A stretch of 64,000 nucleotides of DNA, from contig NZ_CP039250.1 of the NCBI RefSeq assembly GCF_004795895.1, positions 1,240,001 to 1,304,000 of the forward strand, written 5' to 3'. Below the pieces are notes generated by a model. The model ran no database searches. It saw only the letters and a program-made list of their open reading frames with translations, and had not been told where the DNA came from. Positions 52,165 through 60,695 of the stretch are shown piece after piece (within the stretch, counting starts at the first letter, position 1; every line of letters starts with the position of its first letter). The translations under genes were made by a program, and so were the position numbers. This stretch comes from Sphingopyxis sp. PAMC25046 (GTDB taxonomy: Bacteria; Pseudomonadota; Alphaproteobacteria; Sphingomonadales; Sphingomonadaceae).

Positions 52165-53039
52165 GATTTCATTTCCGCTTCATGGATGCCGAGCAAAAAC
52201 TCTAGGATCGATTGCCCGAAAGCGTCGTTCTCGTCCCCCACCACCATATGAGTCGCATTCGCAATGTCGCTATACGCCATATGAGGGACAAGGCCCTGGA
52301 AATGCTTGACGGCTTCCAGCGAGACGAGATCGCTTGACCCGCCGCGGATCAGATGCACCGGCAAGGTCAAGCAGGCAGCGGCCGCGCTGAGCTCGGTGCG
52401 GCCATGGTCGCTGGAAACGCCGCCGCCCTGCTGCGTCACTCTTTCGATGAAGGCGGGGTCCCAGTGCCAATAGAAGCGTTCATCGTCCTTGCGGCGCAGA
52501 TAGTGTGCTAGCCCGGCCGAAGCCTTCCGGCTGGGGCGATGGGGCAGATAGTCGGCAATGACCTGTGCGGCCTCTTCCACCGACGCAAAACCATCGCGCG
52601 CATGCGCCGCCATGAAACCGACCACGCGGGCGACGCCGCTCGGTTCCATCTGAGGTGTGACGTCGACCAGCGTCAGCGATCCGAAACTTCCCGGTGCGCA
52701 TTTTCCCTCGGCGATGATCCCGGCCAGGCCACCAAGAGACGCGCCAATCAGCGCCGGTTTGCTCGCCGTCGCCGCAGCGATCTCGACGAGATCGGCCGCA
52801 AAATCGGAGATATCATAGGCTCCGTCGCTGGCCCATGCACTCTCGCCGTGCCCGCGCATATCGACTGCGATGGTCCGGAAACCATGGCTCGCGAGCCGGT
52901 GGGCTACCGCCCTCCATGCCCTTCGGGTCTGTCCGCCGCCGTGCGCGAGGATTACCGGTAATCCGAGTTCCGGGCCATCAACCGACGCTGCGATTTCATG
53001 GCCCGCTTTCCCGGCAAGCGTGATCGACTGATCAATCAT
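52161..53039 (-). CDS. Alpha/beta hydrolase
   Basis: The 292-residue enzyme has the fold's landmarks: HGGGQTRRAWRAVAHRL near the oxyanion hole, VDMRGHGESAW, nucleophile elbow GASLGG (Ser101) and late His in NATHMVVGDEN. No signal peptide is present, so it acts in the cytoplasm, on an ester or lactone perhaps. It is divergent from a MarR gene and coupled to the thioesterase gene. Confidence 0.9.
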   Translation of the reverse strand: MIDQSITLAGKAGHEIAASVDGPELGLPVILAHGGGQTRRAWRAVAHRLASHGFRTIAVDMRGHGESAWASDGAYDISDFAADLVEIAAATASKPALIGASLGGLAGIIAEGKCAPGSFGSLTLVDVTPQMEPSGVARVVGFMAAHARDGFASVEEAAQVIADYLPHRPSRKASAGLAHYLRRKDDERFYWHWDPAFIERVTQQGGGVSSDHGRTELSAAAACLTLPVHLIRGGSSDLVSLEAVKHFQGLVPHMAYSDIANATHMVVGDENDAFGQSILEFLLGIHEAEMKS

Positions 53040-53045
53040 TCCACG

Positions 53046-53061
53046 ATCATACTATATCATA
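53046..53061. promoter_or_regulatory. Direct repeat ATCATA in the hydrolase/marR divergent spacer
   Basis: ATCATA at 53046-53051 and 53056-53061, spaced 10 bp (one helical turn), in the 47-bp A+T-rich gap between the two divergent genes. A regulator or polymerase contact here would affect both promoters. Tentative. Confidence 0.35.
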
Positions 53062-53086
53062 TCTTACAGTAAAGGGTTTTCAGAAT

Positions 53087-53608
53087 ATGATGTTGGCTCT
53101 ACAGTCCATGACGATGGTTGAACCTCGCAATACAAGCGGCATCTCTCCCGCGAAAAGTCTTCTGACGGCCTCAGACGAGTTTGTCTTTCTCATCGAGGAA
53201 GTGCCCCGCAAACTGCGTCGGAAGTTTGATGCCTCAACGGCGCGCTTCGGATTGACGCGAACCCAGTGGCGCGCGCTCGTCTATATCTATCGGACCCCGG
53301 GCATGACCCAAACCGACCTCTCCAAATGCCTCGAACTGGAGCGTGCCAGCGTTGGCCATGTTGTCGACCAGCTGGAAAGAATGGTGCTCGCGGAACGGCG
53401 CGCTGCCAAGGGCGACCGGCGCGTCTGGGAACTTCATCTTTTGCCCCGAGCGATCGAAATCCTGCCTCAGCTGCGCGCCGAAGCCGACATGATCTACGCG
53501 CGACTGCTCCATATGATTTCCCCAACTGAGATACGCGCGATGCGCTCATTGCTGACGAAAATGTCCGGCAATCTCGAAAGCGGATCGGAAGACATGCCTC
53601 CTCGATAG
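53087..53608 (+). CDS. MarR-family regulator, divergent from alpha/beta hydrolase
   Basis: The 173-residue product has the MarR winged helix TQWRALVYIYRTPGMTQTDLSKCLELERASVGHVVDQL (quoted as MTQTDLSKCLELERASVG) and wing RRAAKGDRRVWELHL. It resembles the MarR at 27.5 kb in layout. By position it probably controls the alpha/beta hydrolase and thioesterase pair and itself. ATG codons at 53087 and 53090 are both possible. Confidence 0.87.
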   Translation: MMLALQSMTMVEPRNTSGISPAKSLLTASDEFVFLIEEVPRKLRRKFDASTARFGLTRTQWRALVYIYRTPGMTQTDLSKCLELERASVGHVVDQLERMVLAERRAAKGDRRVWELHLLPRAIEILPQLRAEADMIYARLLHMISPTEIRAMRSLLTKMSGNLESGSEDMPPR

Positions 53609-54026
53609 GAGCCGTGGAAGATTTGAAATGGCCGACGCCATTCATCGTCAGCAAGCCGATATCCCCAACTGGCACCGCTCGCGTCTGAGGCGGCGCGCCG
53701 CGGCCGTTCTGCCCCCGCTGCATCAGGTTGCCAGCACTGACGGCTAACTAATTGCGAATATCGCGGCACGGAGCCCTACCTGCCTCCCGCCGTGTTGCAG
53801 AATAGTCCGATCGAGCCGGCAATCGTTCGGCGGTGAGCGCCCTCCCGCGAGGCGGGCCGCTCTTGGCTTCGCGTGCCAGCGCCAATTGACCGACGAGCTA
53901 TTTCGTGCAACGAGTTGTCTACCAAGAAACGAACCTCTGCGTGGAGACCGACATGGCTCAACCCGAGCGCTTCATGTGAGGGCGGATTGCCGGTGCTGTC
54001 CGCCGTCAGCACCAATGGCACAGATT
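53609..54026. other. Region of gene debris before the IS3-type element
   Basis: No intact gene is visible in these 418 bp. A left-pointing frame running into the element's edge reads VLTADSTGNPPSHEALGLSH and GLHAEVRFLVDNSLHEIARR, which looks like true protein sequence of an enzyme cut off by the insertion; I do not recognise its family. After about residue 50 the frame turns Arg-rich. Confidence 0.45.
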
Positions 54027-54098
54027 TGAGGTTGTGATTTAAGGAGGATTTGGGCTTCGTCGTAGTGACTAAGGAACGAGGATGAAGCCCAATCCTCC

Positions 54099-54467
54099 TT
54101 GAAAAAATCGGCGCCGAAGGCCCCTGCTGAGCGGCTGGTGAAGGACATACGGCGTGCGACGCGCCGGCACTTCTCTGCAGAGGACAAAATCAGGATCGTG
54201 CTGGAAGGCCTGCGCGGCGAGGACAGCATCGCCGAGCTGTGCTGCAAGGATGTCATCGCCCAGAGCTTGTATTACACGTGGTCGAAGGAGTTCATGGAGG
54301 CGGGCAAGCGGCGCTTGGCGGGCGACACCGCCCGTGCCGCGACCACCGGCGAGGTGCACGACCTGCGCCGCGAAGCCCGTGCCCTTAAGGAATGCGTGGC
54401 CAATCTGACGCTGGAAAACCGGTTGCTCAAAAAAAGCATGATCGCGGATAGGGCCGACGACGAATGA
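54099..54467 (+). CDS. IS3-family transposase OrfA
   Basis: The 122-residue product has RRHFSAEDKIRIVLEGLRGE (helix-turn-helix), AQSLYYTWSKEFMEAGKRRL and a C-terminal helix RREARALKECVANLTLENRL, the OrfA type of a common rhizobial/sphingomonad IS3 subgroup. It is complete although its partner is broken. Confidence 0.85.
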   Translation: MKKSAPKAPAERLVKDIRRATRRHFSAEDKIRIVLEGLRGEDSIAELCCKDVIAQSLYYTWSKEFMEAGKRRLAGDTARAATTGEVHDLRREARALKECVANLTLENRLLKKSMIADRADDE

Positions 54468-55083
54468 GGTAACCCGCATCCGAGAAGCTGGAGATCATTC
54501 GGATCGTCGAGCAGTCGCACCTGCCGGCCAAGCGCACGCTGGAGCAGTTGGGCATCCCGCGCCGGACCTTCTAACGCTGGTACGACCGCTACCTCGAGCG
54601 CGGGCCGGAGGCGCTGGAGGATCGGCCATCGGCCCCGAGGCGGGTGTGGAACCGCATCTGCGATGATATCCAGCAGCAGATCATCGACATGGCGTTGGAT
54701 ACAACCGACCTGTCACCCCGCGAGCTCGCGGTGCGCTTCACCGACGAGAAGCGCTACTTCGTGTCGGAAGCCACGGTTTACCGTATGTTGAAAGCCCATG
54801 ACCTGATCGCCAGTCCGGCCTTCATCGTGATCAAGGCCGCCGACGGGTTCCACACCAAGACGACGCGGTCGAACGAGATGTGGCAGACCGACTTCACCTA
54901 CTTCAAGATCATCGGCTGGGGCTTGGTGTACCTGTCGACCGTGCTCGACGACTTCTCCCGTTATGTCATCCTTTGGAAGCTGTGTACCACCATGCGGGCC
55001 GGGGATGTCACCGACACGCTGGAGCTGTCCCTCGAAGCTTCCGGATGCGCGTCGGCCAGGATGATCCACAAGCCGAAGCTGCC
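54464..55083 (+). pseudogene. IS3-family transposase OrfB, broken
   Basis: Pieces read SEKLEIIRIVEQSHLPAKRT, then after an in-frame TAA at about 54573 (IPRRTF-stop-RWYDRY) EDRPSAPRRVWNRICDDI, LAVRFTDEKRYFVSEATVYR and EMWQTDFTYFKIIGWG with the first catalytic Asp. The start is also damaged (ATGAGGTAA). The reading ends at IHKPKLP, before the second Asp and Glu. Confidence 0.85.
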
Positions 55084-55190
55084 AATGGGCCCGGCCAGCA
55101 TATTGCCCGCGCCCCTTAATTCGTCAGGGAAATGGGCGGCGAGGAATTGCCGCATTTCGGTGCGAAATGCGTCTTCGCTCGTCTAGACAT
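55084..55190 (-). pseudogene. N-terminal fragment of an acyl-CoA dehydrogenase
   Basis: The left-pointing frame reads EDAFRTEMRQFLAAHFPDEL and RGAGNMLAGP, the usual N-terminus of an acyl-CoA dehydrogenase. It breaks off at the edge of the IS3-type element and has a stop just upstream of the readable part. It points the same way as the ferredoxin and P450 genes and so may once have been part of their operon. Confidence 0.65.
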
Positions 55191-55278
55191 CAGGTTCTAG
55201 CTGAGTTGGCACTGAAACCTCCGTTCAAAACTGAATTTGCGACGCCGCACGCGCACGACAGGGCTGCGCTCTGTCTGG

Positions 55279-55608
55279 TCAGTATTGCTGCTCGGGAACG
55301 TGCAAAATCAAACCTTCCACTCCTTCCACCATGGGTATCTGGCAGGCGAGGCGACTGTATTCGTTGGCACCTTCGGCAAATTGCAGAAGCTCTGCCTCCG
55401 CTGCCCCTTCGACCAGGCGACCAACCCTGTCGATCCAGGCCGGATCGACATGGACATGGCAGGTCGCACAGGCGCAGACACCGCCGCAATCGCCGTCGAT
55501 GCCCGGTACATCATTGAAGAGCGCCGCCTCGCGTGCGGTTTCGCCCTCGGCAATTTCGACTTCCCGCCGCGTTCCATCGCTGGATACGAACGTCACTTTG
55601 ACCATCAT
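55279..55608 (-). CDS. 2Fe-2S ferredoxin (adrenodoxin/putidaredoxin type)
   Basis: The 109-residue protein has the cluster ligands in GDCGGVCACATCHV and a fourth Cys in SRLACQIP, with HVHVDPAWIDRVG between: the vertebrate-type/P450 ferredoxin pattern. It would pass electrons to the P450 encoded 26 bp upstream on the same strand. No ferredoxin reductase gene is seen in the window, so it must be supplied from elsewhere. Confidence 0.92.
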   Translation of the reverse strand: MMVKVTFVSSDGTRREVEIAEGETAREAALFNDVPGIDGDCGGVCACATCHVHVDPAWIDRVGRLVEGAAEAELLQFAEGANEYSRLACQIPMVEGVEGLILHVPEQQY

Positions 55609-55634
55609 ACACTCCGTATTTCTGCTTCAGCAAA

Positions 55635-56897
55635 TCAGCGCGCGTGCAGCCGCACCGGCAGATTGGTGATCCCGCGCACAAGGTTTGAGAAAAGGCGCTC
55701 GGGCTCGCCGGTCACTTCGACCTTGGCGAACCGCTTGTGAATTTCTTCCCAGATGATCCGCAACTGCAGTTCTGCCAGCCTGTTACCCATGCATCGATGG
55801 ATGCCATAACCGAATGACAGGTGATGGCGCGGATTCTTGCGGTCGATGATGAACCGGTCAGCCCGGTCGATGACCGTTTCGTCGCGGTTGCCCGACAGGT
55901 ACCACATCACGACCTTGTCGCCCTTCTTGATCTGCTTGCCGCCAATCTCCCAGTCCTGCAGCGCAGTGCGGCGCATGTGAGTCAGCGGCGTCTGCCAGCG
56001 GATGATTTCCGGCACCATGCTGGCGATCAACGAAGGGTCGTCATTCAGTTTGCGATATTCATCGGGGTTCTGATTGAGCGCCAGCACACCGCCGCTTATC
56101 GAATTGCGCGTGGTGTCGTTGCCGCCCACGATCAGCAGCAGCAGGTTACCCAGAAATTCGAGGAAGGGCATATCCCGTGTCGCCGGGGAATGCGCCATTA
56201 TGGAAATCAGATCGTTCTTCGGTTCTTCGTTGATGCGCTGCTCCCACAGTCCTTTGAAATACATCGCGCACTCGATGAGTTCTTCACGCCTCGCTTCGTA
56301 CGATTCGACGATGCCGGTTTCAGGGGCGGCCGTTGTGACGTCGGACCAGCGCGTGAGCTTGCGGCGTTCCTCCCACGGGAAATCGAATAGGGTAGCAAGG
56401 GTCATCGTGGTCAATTCAACTGAGACCTTGTCAACCCAATCAAATTCCTCGCCTATCGGCAGATCATCGAGAATCTGACACGCTCGTTCGCGGATTGTCG
56501 GTTCGAGCAACAGCAAGTTGGACGGCGCTACAGCGGGGGTGACGGCCTTGCGTTGCTGGTCGTGCTTTGGAGGATCCATAGCGATGAACATTTCAAGTTC
56601 GAGCGCGCCTTCCACCGAATGCATGTCCTGAATGGCGATACCGCCGAGCTTTGCCTCCGACGAAAAGACTTTGTGGTTGGTGTCGACAGCCATGATATCG
56701 TCGAACTTGGTGATCGACCAGTAAGGCCCAACATAGCTTTCGCGGCAATAGTGGACCGGCTCCTCTTTGCGCAGCCGGTCGAAATACAGGCCGATCGTGT
56801 CCTGCTGAAAAAGACTCGGCCGTGCGACATCAATTTCGTCGATCGGAATGGCTGCAACTTTTCCGGCAGTATCCAGCTCCATCGTGTCGATGCTCAT
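55635..56897 (-). CDS. CYP153: Cytochrome P450, CYP153-type terminal alkane hydroxylase
   Basis: The 420-residue P450 has I-helix GGNDTTRNS (residues 258-266), EIIR (297-300) and heme loop FGYGIHRCMG with Cys369. The text around RWQTPLTHMRRTAL, GDKVVMWYLSGNRDE and GNRLAELQLRIIWEEI is the CYP153 family signature I know from terminal alkane hydroxylases. These soluble P450s hydroxylate the terminal carbon of alkanes or alkyl side chains. The ATG at 56897 has GGAGGACGAG upstream. Divergent from a FadR-like GntR gene. Confidence 0.92.
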   Translation of the reverse strand: MSIDTMELDTAGKVAAIPIDEIDVARPSLFQQDTIGLYFDRLRKEEPVHYCRESYVGPYWSITKFDDIMAVDTNHKVFSSEAKLGGIAIQDMHSVEGALELEMFIAMDPPKHDQQRKAVTPAVAPSNLLLLEPTIRERACQILDDLPIGEEFDWVDKVSVELTTMTLATLFDFPWEERRKLTRWSDVTTAAPETGIVESYEARREELIECAMYFKGLWEQRINEEPKNDLISIMAHSPATRDMPFLEFLGNLLLLIVGGNDTTRNSISGGVLALNQNPDEYRKLNDDPSLIASMVPEIIRWQTPLTHMRRTALQDWEIGGKQIKKGDKVVMWYLSGNRDETVIDRADRFIIDRKNPRHHLSFGYGIHRCMGNRLAELQLRIIWEEIHKRFAKVEVTGEPERLFSNLVRGITNLPVRLHAR

Positions 56898-56976
56898 GTC
56901 TCGTCCTCCATCCCAGGCAAGCAGACTCACCTTGCTATCAAACAGGTAGATGTTTCGCAGGGTGTGGTCAATAAAG

Positions 56977-56985
56977 CTTATAAGG
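56977..56985. promoter_or_regulatory. CTTATAAGG, candidate GntR site 1
   Basis: Palindromic CTTATAAG followed by G, 80 bp before the P450 start. The same nine bases recur at 57053-57061 in front of the GntR gene. Both sit in the 187-bp divergent region, as expected for an autoregulated repressor. Confidence 0.5.
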
Positions 56986-57052
56986 ATTGTTGCGACATTT
57001 GACCGCACTGCAAACTTCATAGACTGATGCTGGACATGCCATCCGATAAACT

Positions 57053-57061
57053 CTTATAAGG
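57053..57061. promoter_or_regulatory. CTTATAAGG, candidate GntR site 2
   Basis: Second exact copy of CTTATAAGG, ending 24 bp before the GntR start, close to its ribosome site. Spacing from site 1 is 76 bp, compatible with looping or with separate control of the two promoters. Confidence 0.5.
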
Positions 57062-57084
57062 TTTTATCAGAGGAGCGATTCCCA

Positions 57085-57828
57085 GTGATGCAACCGAAGG
57101 TCGATGATTCGAGGAAGGCCAAGCGTGCGCTCACGCTTGCGCAGGACATCGTACGCGATATCGAAGCCGGGGCGCATGTTGCGGGCGACAGGTTGGCGCG
57201 CGAGGACGAAATGCTTGCGCGATACGATGTCGCCCGAGCGACCTTGCGCGAAGCGCTTCGCTTCCTTGAACTCCAAGGCGTTATCCATCTTCAACTAGGT
57301 CGCGGTGGCGGGCCGGTGGTCGCTCGCCCGCAGACTGGCGATTTCGCAAACAGCCTCTCGCTGATCCTGCATTTCATGGAGGCGGACTTGAGGGGCTTGC
57401 TCGAATTGCGCGAAGCGATTGCGGCGGATGTTGCAGCCTATGCCGCCCAGCGCGCGACCACGGGTGATCTGAGCGCACTTGCCGATTGCCTCAAAGAGCT
57501 GGAGCGAAACGAAGCGAGCAGCCAGTTCGAGGAACTGAATCGCCGTTTTCACGATATGCTCGGCTGGGCCAGCGGCAATCCGCTTTTCGGCCTTCTGACT
57601 TCCGCGTTGCATATGCTTACCCGCGAATTCTCGCTCTCGCTGGGGTATTCGGCGCAAGAGCGTGCGGTCCAGTTGCGTTTCTTGCGCCGCGTCCTTGAAG
57701 CTGTGCGCAAGGGCGATGCCGAAGGAGCGCGGCAGGCTATGGCGCGTCTCGTGGCGGGCTCCGCCTCCTATCTCGCACAGAGAAGCCCTGAGCTTGTGTC
57801 CCAGAAGGTCAGGTGGGGACAGACGTAA
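57085..57828 (+). CDS. GntR-family (FadR-like) regulator of the catabolic cluster
   Basis: The 247-residue product has a winged helix (EDEMLARYDVARATLREALRFLELQG, quoted as LARYDVARATLREALRFLE) and an FCD-type C-terminal domain (LRGLLELREAIAADVAAYAA, FHDMLGWASGNPLF). FadR-like members sense acyl-CoAs or organic acids. It is divergent from the P450/ferredoxin pair and upstream of the beta-oxidation-type genes, so it could coordinate both. Start is GTG at 57085 or ATG at 57088 behind GAGGAG. Confidence 0.9.
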   Translation: MMQPKVDDSRKAKRALTLAQDIVRDIEAGAHVAGDRLAREDEMLARYDVARATLREALRFLELQGVIHLQLGRGGGPVVARPQTGDFANSLSLILHFMEADLRGLLELREAIAADVAAYAAQRATTGDLSALADCLKELERNEASSQFEELNRRFHDMLGWASGNPLFGLLTSALHMLTREFSLSLGYSAQERAVQLRFLRRVLEAVRKGDAEGARQAMARLVAGSASYLAQRSPELVSQKVRWGQT

Positions 57829-57872
57829 AAAACGGGCGCCGGTGGGTGGCGCTGGATGGAGAGGGTATTACG

Positions 57873-59015
57873 ATGGCACTCAAGAGCCGCATATGCGAAA
57901 TTCTCGGGATCGAATACCCGATCCTTCTGGCCGGAATGGGCGGGGCGAGTGTCCCCGCGCTCGCGGCCGCAGTATCGAATGCCGGGGGACTTGGCGTTCT
58001 TGGCGCTGCGGCCTGCTCGCCAGACCAGTTGCGCAGCTGGATCCGCCAGACCCGCGAACTGACCGATAAGCCATTTGGGGTCGACACCCTTCTGCCTGCC
58101 TCCGTCAGGCGCGGTTCGGCACCGCAGAGCGGCGCCTCGCTCGAAAACCCGATGGCACTGCTTGGCGAATATCAGCAGTTCACCCGCGATTTCATGGAAC
58201 GCGAGGATCTGCCCGAAGTGGATGCCGCAATGGCCATGCGCGCGGCTGGCGCGCCGGAAATGGGCAAGGGCGGTCCGCAGCTGTTCACGCGGGAGTTTTT
58301 CGAGGCGCAGATGGAAGTGGTAATCGAGGAAAAGGTGCCAGTCTATGCCGCCGGCCTCGGCAATCCCGGACCGTGGATGGACCGCCTTCATTCCAATGGC
58401 ACCAGGGTCATGGCGGTGATCGGCAAGGTCAAGCACGCCCAGCAGGTGGTCGATTCCGGCATCGACATGATTGTGGCGCAGGGCCACGATGGCGGCGGGC
58501 ACAACTCCCCGATCGGAACCTTCTCGCTGATTCCGCAGGTAGTCGACGCGGTGGGCGATCGGGTTCCCGTGATCGGAGCAGGTGGAATCTCCGATGGCCG
58601 CGGAGTCGCCGCAGCGATGATGCTGGGCGCTCTGGGCGCGTGGGTCGGAACGGCGTTCCTGGCAACCGAAGAGGCAGGGATTGAACGGTTCCAAAAGGAA
58701 GCAATAACCGACGGCGGCGATGCAGATACCGTCGTTAGCCGTTCGTTGACCGGCAAGCCTGCGCGCATGATCCGCAACAAATGGGCCGATGCTTGGGTTG
58801 CGGCGGGCAAGGAGCCGCTTCCGATGCCTTACCAGTCGATGATTTCAGGGCCGGTCATGGCTTCGGGCATAAAGGCTCAGCGCAAGGATATCATGCCCGG
58901 CTTCGCGGGGCAGGGAATTGGATTGATCCATTCGATCCGTCCAGCGGCAGAGGTCATGCGCGATCTTGTCGAAGGGGCCGAAAGGGCGCTGGCCGATGCC
59001 AGATTCTATTCCTGA
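57873..59015 (+). CDS. Nitronate monooxygenase-like flavoprotein (NPD family)
   Basis: The 380-residue TIM-barrel protein has the FMN-binding pattern of the nitronate monooxygenase/2-nitropropane dioxygenase family: YPILLAGMGGASVPALAAAVSNAGGLG, AQGHDGGGHN, VIGAGGISDGRG and MLGALGAWVGTAFLATEEA. Many members in steroid or lipid catabolic clusters have unknown true substrates, some acting as enoyl-reductase-like or acyl-CoA-linked flavoproteins. The ATG at 57873 follows GGAGAGGG. It begins the right-pointing catabolic run. Confidence 0.85.
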   Translation: MALKSRICEILGIEYPILLAGMGGASVPALAAAVSNAGGLGVLGAAACSPDQLRSWIRQTRELTDKPFGVDTLLPASVRRGSAPQSGASLENPMALLGEYQQFTRDFMEREDLPEVDAAMAMRAAGAPEMGKGGPQLFTREFFEAQMEVVIEEKVPVYAAGLGNPGPWMDRLHSNGTRVMAVIGKVKHAQQVVDSGIDMIVAQGHDGGGHNSPIGTFSLIPQVVDAVGDRVPVIGAGGISDGRGVAAAMMLGALGAWVGTAFLATEEAGIERFQKEAITDGGDADTVVSRSLTGKPARMIRNKWADAWVAAGKEPLPMPYQSMISGPVMASGIKAQRKDIMPGFAGQGIGLIHSIRPAAEVMRDLVEGAERALADARFYS

Positions 59016-59039
59016 ATTGCGGCAAGACGGGTACGCTGT

Positions 59040-60230
59040 ATGAACGCTTCGCAGACCTTATCCTTTGCCGACAAGGCCGCCATAACCGGTGTGGGCGAAA
59101 CCGCATTCGTCAAGGGCACCGAACGGACCGCGGTGGACATGATGCTGGAAGCCTCGCGCCGCGCAATCTCAGATGCCGGGCTGAAACCTTGCGACATCGA
59201 CGGCATGGTGCCGCCGCCGATCTATACGACCTCGGAGGAAATGGCCGCCAATCTCGGCATTGATGTGCTGCGCTATGCGGCCACCGTTCACATGGGCGGC
59301 GCCAGCCCGACGACGGCGCTGCAGAACGCGGCAATGGCGATCGCCAGCGGGCTTTGCGATCACGTGCTGGTGACGCTCGGTTGGAACGGCTATTCCGCCC
59401 TCAGGCCCAAGCCGGGTGCCCCGCCCACTCGGGCGATGAACATGAACACGCTGACCAATACCATCCAGGGCTATTACATCCCCTATGGTGTGTTCCTGCC
59501 GGTGCAGATGTATGCTTGGCTGGCGACCCGTCACTCGAAGCTTTACGGCGTGGGCGCGGATGCGATGGCAGCGGTAGCGCTAGCCTGCCGGCGTCACGCG
59601 CAGTTGAATCCGCGCGCCTTTACCTATGGGCGCGAACTCGACGCGGAAACCTATCATTCGGCGCGCTGGATATCCGAGCCCTTCCGCCTTTACGATTGCT
59701 GCCTTGAAACCGATGGCGCCTGCGCGGTAGTCATATCGCGAATGGATCGGGCCAGGGATATGCCGCATGTGCCCGTCAGCATCGCCGGTGCCGCGGAAGG
59801 CCACCCCTATCCCGCCGACGACATCCCCTCGCGGCCCGATCCCTTCAAGATTGGCCTCAGCTATGCTGCCCCGCGCGCTTTCGACATGGCGGGCGTCAAG
59901 CGCGAGGACATGGATTTCCTGCAGATTTACGACTGCTTTACCTATGTCGTTCTGCTGCAACTGGAAGCGATGGGCTATTGCGAACCGGGTGCACAGTTCG
60001 AATTCGTCGCCAATGGCCAGATTGAGCTGGGTGGCCGCTATCCGATCAACACCCATGGCGGCTTGCTCAGTGAGGCGCATGTCTGGGGACTCAACCACGT
60101 GGTCGAGGCAGTGCGCCAGCTTCGTCACGACTGCGGCGAGCGCCAGGTGCTGGGAGCCCAAACTGGTCTTGTGACCGGCTGGGGTGACCTTGGCGATGGA
60201 AGCATTGCCATTCTCAGGAGGTTTGCATGA
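59040..60230 (+). CDS. SCP-x/Ltp-type thiolase-like protein (possible aldolase)
   Basis: The 396-residue thiolase-fold protein has [34 protein letters not shown] (residues 84-96), [13 protein letters not shown] (Tyr297) and [21 protein letters not shown] (residues 338-355). The place of the thiolase nucleophilic Cys reads GGAS, and HGG replaces the usual NPSGG. This resembles Ltp2-type retro-aldolases of steroid side-chain breakdown rather than true thiolases, and such proteins need a DUF35 partner, here encoded next (ATGA overlap). Confidence 0.82.
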   Translation: MNASQTLSFADKAAITGVGETAFVKGTERTAVDMMLEASRRAISDAGLKPCDIDGMVPPPIYTTSEEMAANLGIDVLRYAATVHMGGASPTTALQNAAMAIASGLCDHVLVTLGWNGYSALRPKPGAPPTRAMNMNTLTNTIQGYYIPYGVFLPVQMYAWLATRHSKLYGVGADAMAAVALACRRHAQLNPRAFTYGRELDAETYHSARWISEPFRLYDCCLETDGACAVVISRMDRARDMPHVPVSIAGAAEGHPYPADDIPSRPDPFKIGLSYAAPRAFDMAGVKREDMDFLQIYDCFTYVVLLQLEAMGYCEPGAQFEFVANGQIELGGRYPINTHGGLLSEAHVWGLNHVVEAVRQLRHDCGERQVLGAQTGLVTGWGDLGDGSIAILRRFA

Positions 60231-60688
60231 GCAGCGAGAGCGATCTGCCTCCCAAAATGCGGCCCTCCGCGCAGGTTGCGCCGCCCAAACCGCGACCTCG
60301 CCCGCAAGACCCGGTTGAGCAGGAATTCTGGAAGCGGTGCCAAGACGGCAATCTCTATTTCCAGCGCTGCGGCGGCTGCGGCTGCTTCCGCCACCTACCG
60401 CGCTATATGTGCGCAAAGTGCGGCTCGCCGGAATTCTCCTGGGAACGCAGCAGTGGCAAGGGCACGCTGTTTTCCTGGACCGTTACCCACCAGGCCCTCC
60501 ACCCGGCTTTTGCCGACGAAATTCCCTTCGTGGCGGCGGTGGTGGAATTGGAAGAGGGCGTACGCATGGCCACGCGCCTGATTGGTTGCGATCACGAGCG
60601 CCTAGCGCTCGACCTTCCGGTGGAAGTGGAATTCGAATTGATCGGTGAGGACTTCCGCCTTCCTGTTTTCCGCCTGCGTGAAAGTTAG
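60227..60688 (+). CDS. Zn-ribbon OB-fold (DUF35) partner protein
   Basis: The 153-residue product has a zinc ribbon C48-x2-C51 and C62-x2-C65 ([22 protein letters not shown]) followed by the OB-fold text [19 protein letters not shown] and [19 protein letters not shown]35 proteins bind and steady thiolase-like partners and acyl-CoA. It overlaps the thiolase-like gene by 4 bp, so the two form one complex by all usual precedent. Confidence 0.9.
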   Translation: MSSESDLPPKMRPSAQVAPPKPRPRPQDPVEQEFWKRCQDGNLYFQRCGGCGCFRHLPRYMCAKCGSPEFSWERSSGKGTLFSWTVTHQALHPAFADEIPFVAAVVELEEGVRMATRLIGCDHERLALDLPVEVEFELIGEDFRLPVFRLRES

Positions 60689-60695
60689 AAGCGTC

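Larger units (their letters stand above)
54027..55083 (+). mobile_element. IS3-family element, 3'-truncated and decayed
   Basis: The left end is near 54027 (TGAGGTTGTGATTTAAGG). OrfA is intact, OrfB carries an early stop, an internal TAA and loses its C-terminal third at about 55083, where sequence switches to an acyl-CoA dehydrogenase fragment. No right inverted repeat remains, so the element is immobile. Confidence 0.82.
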
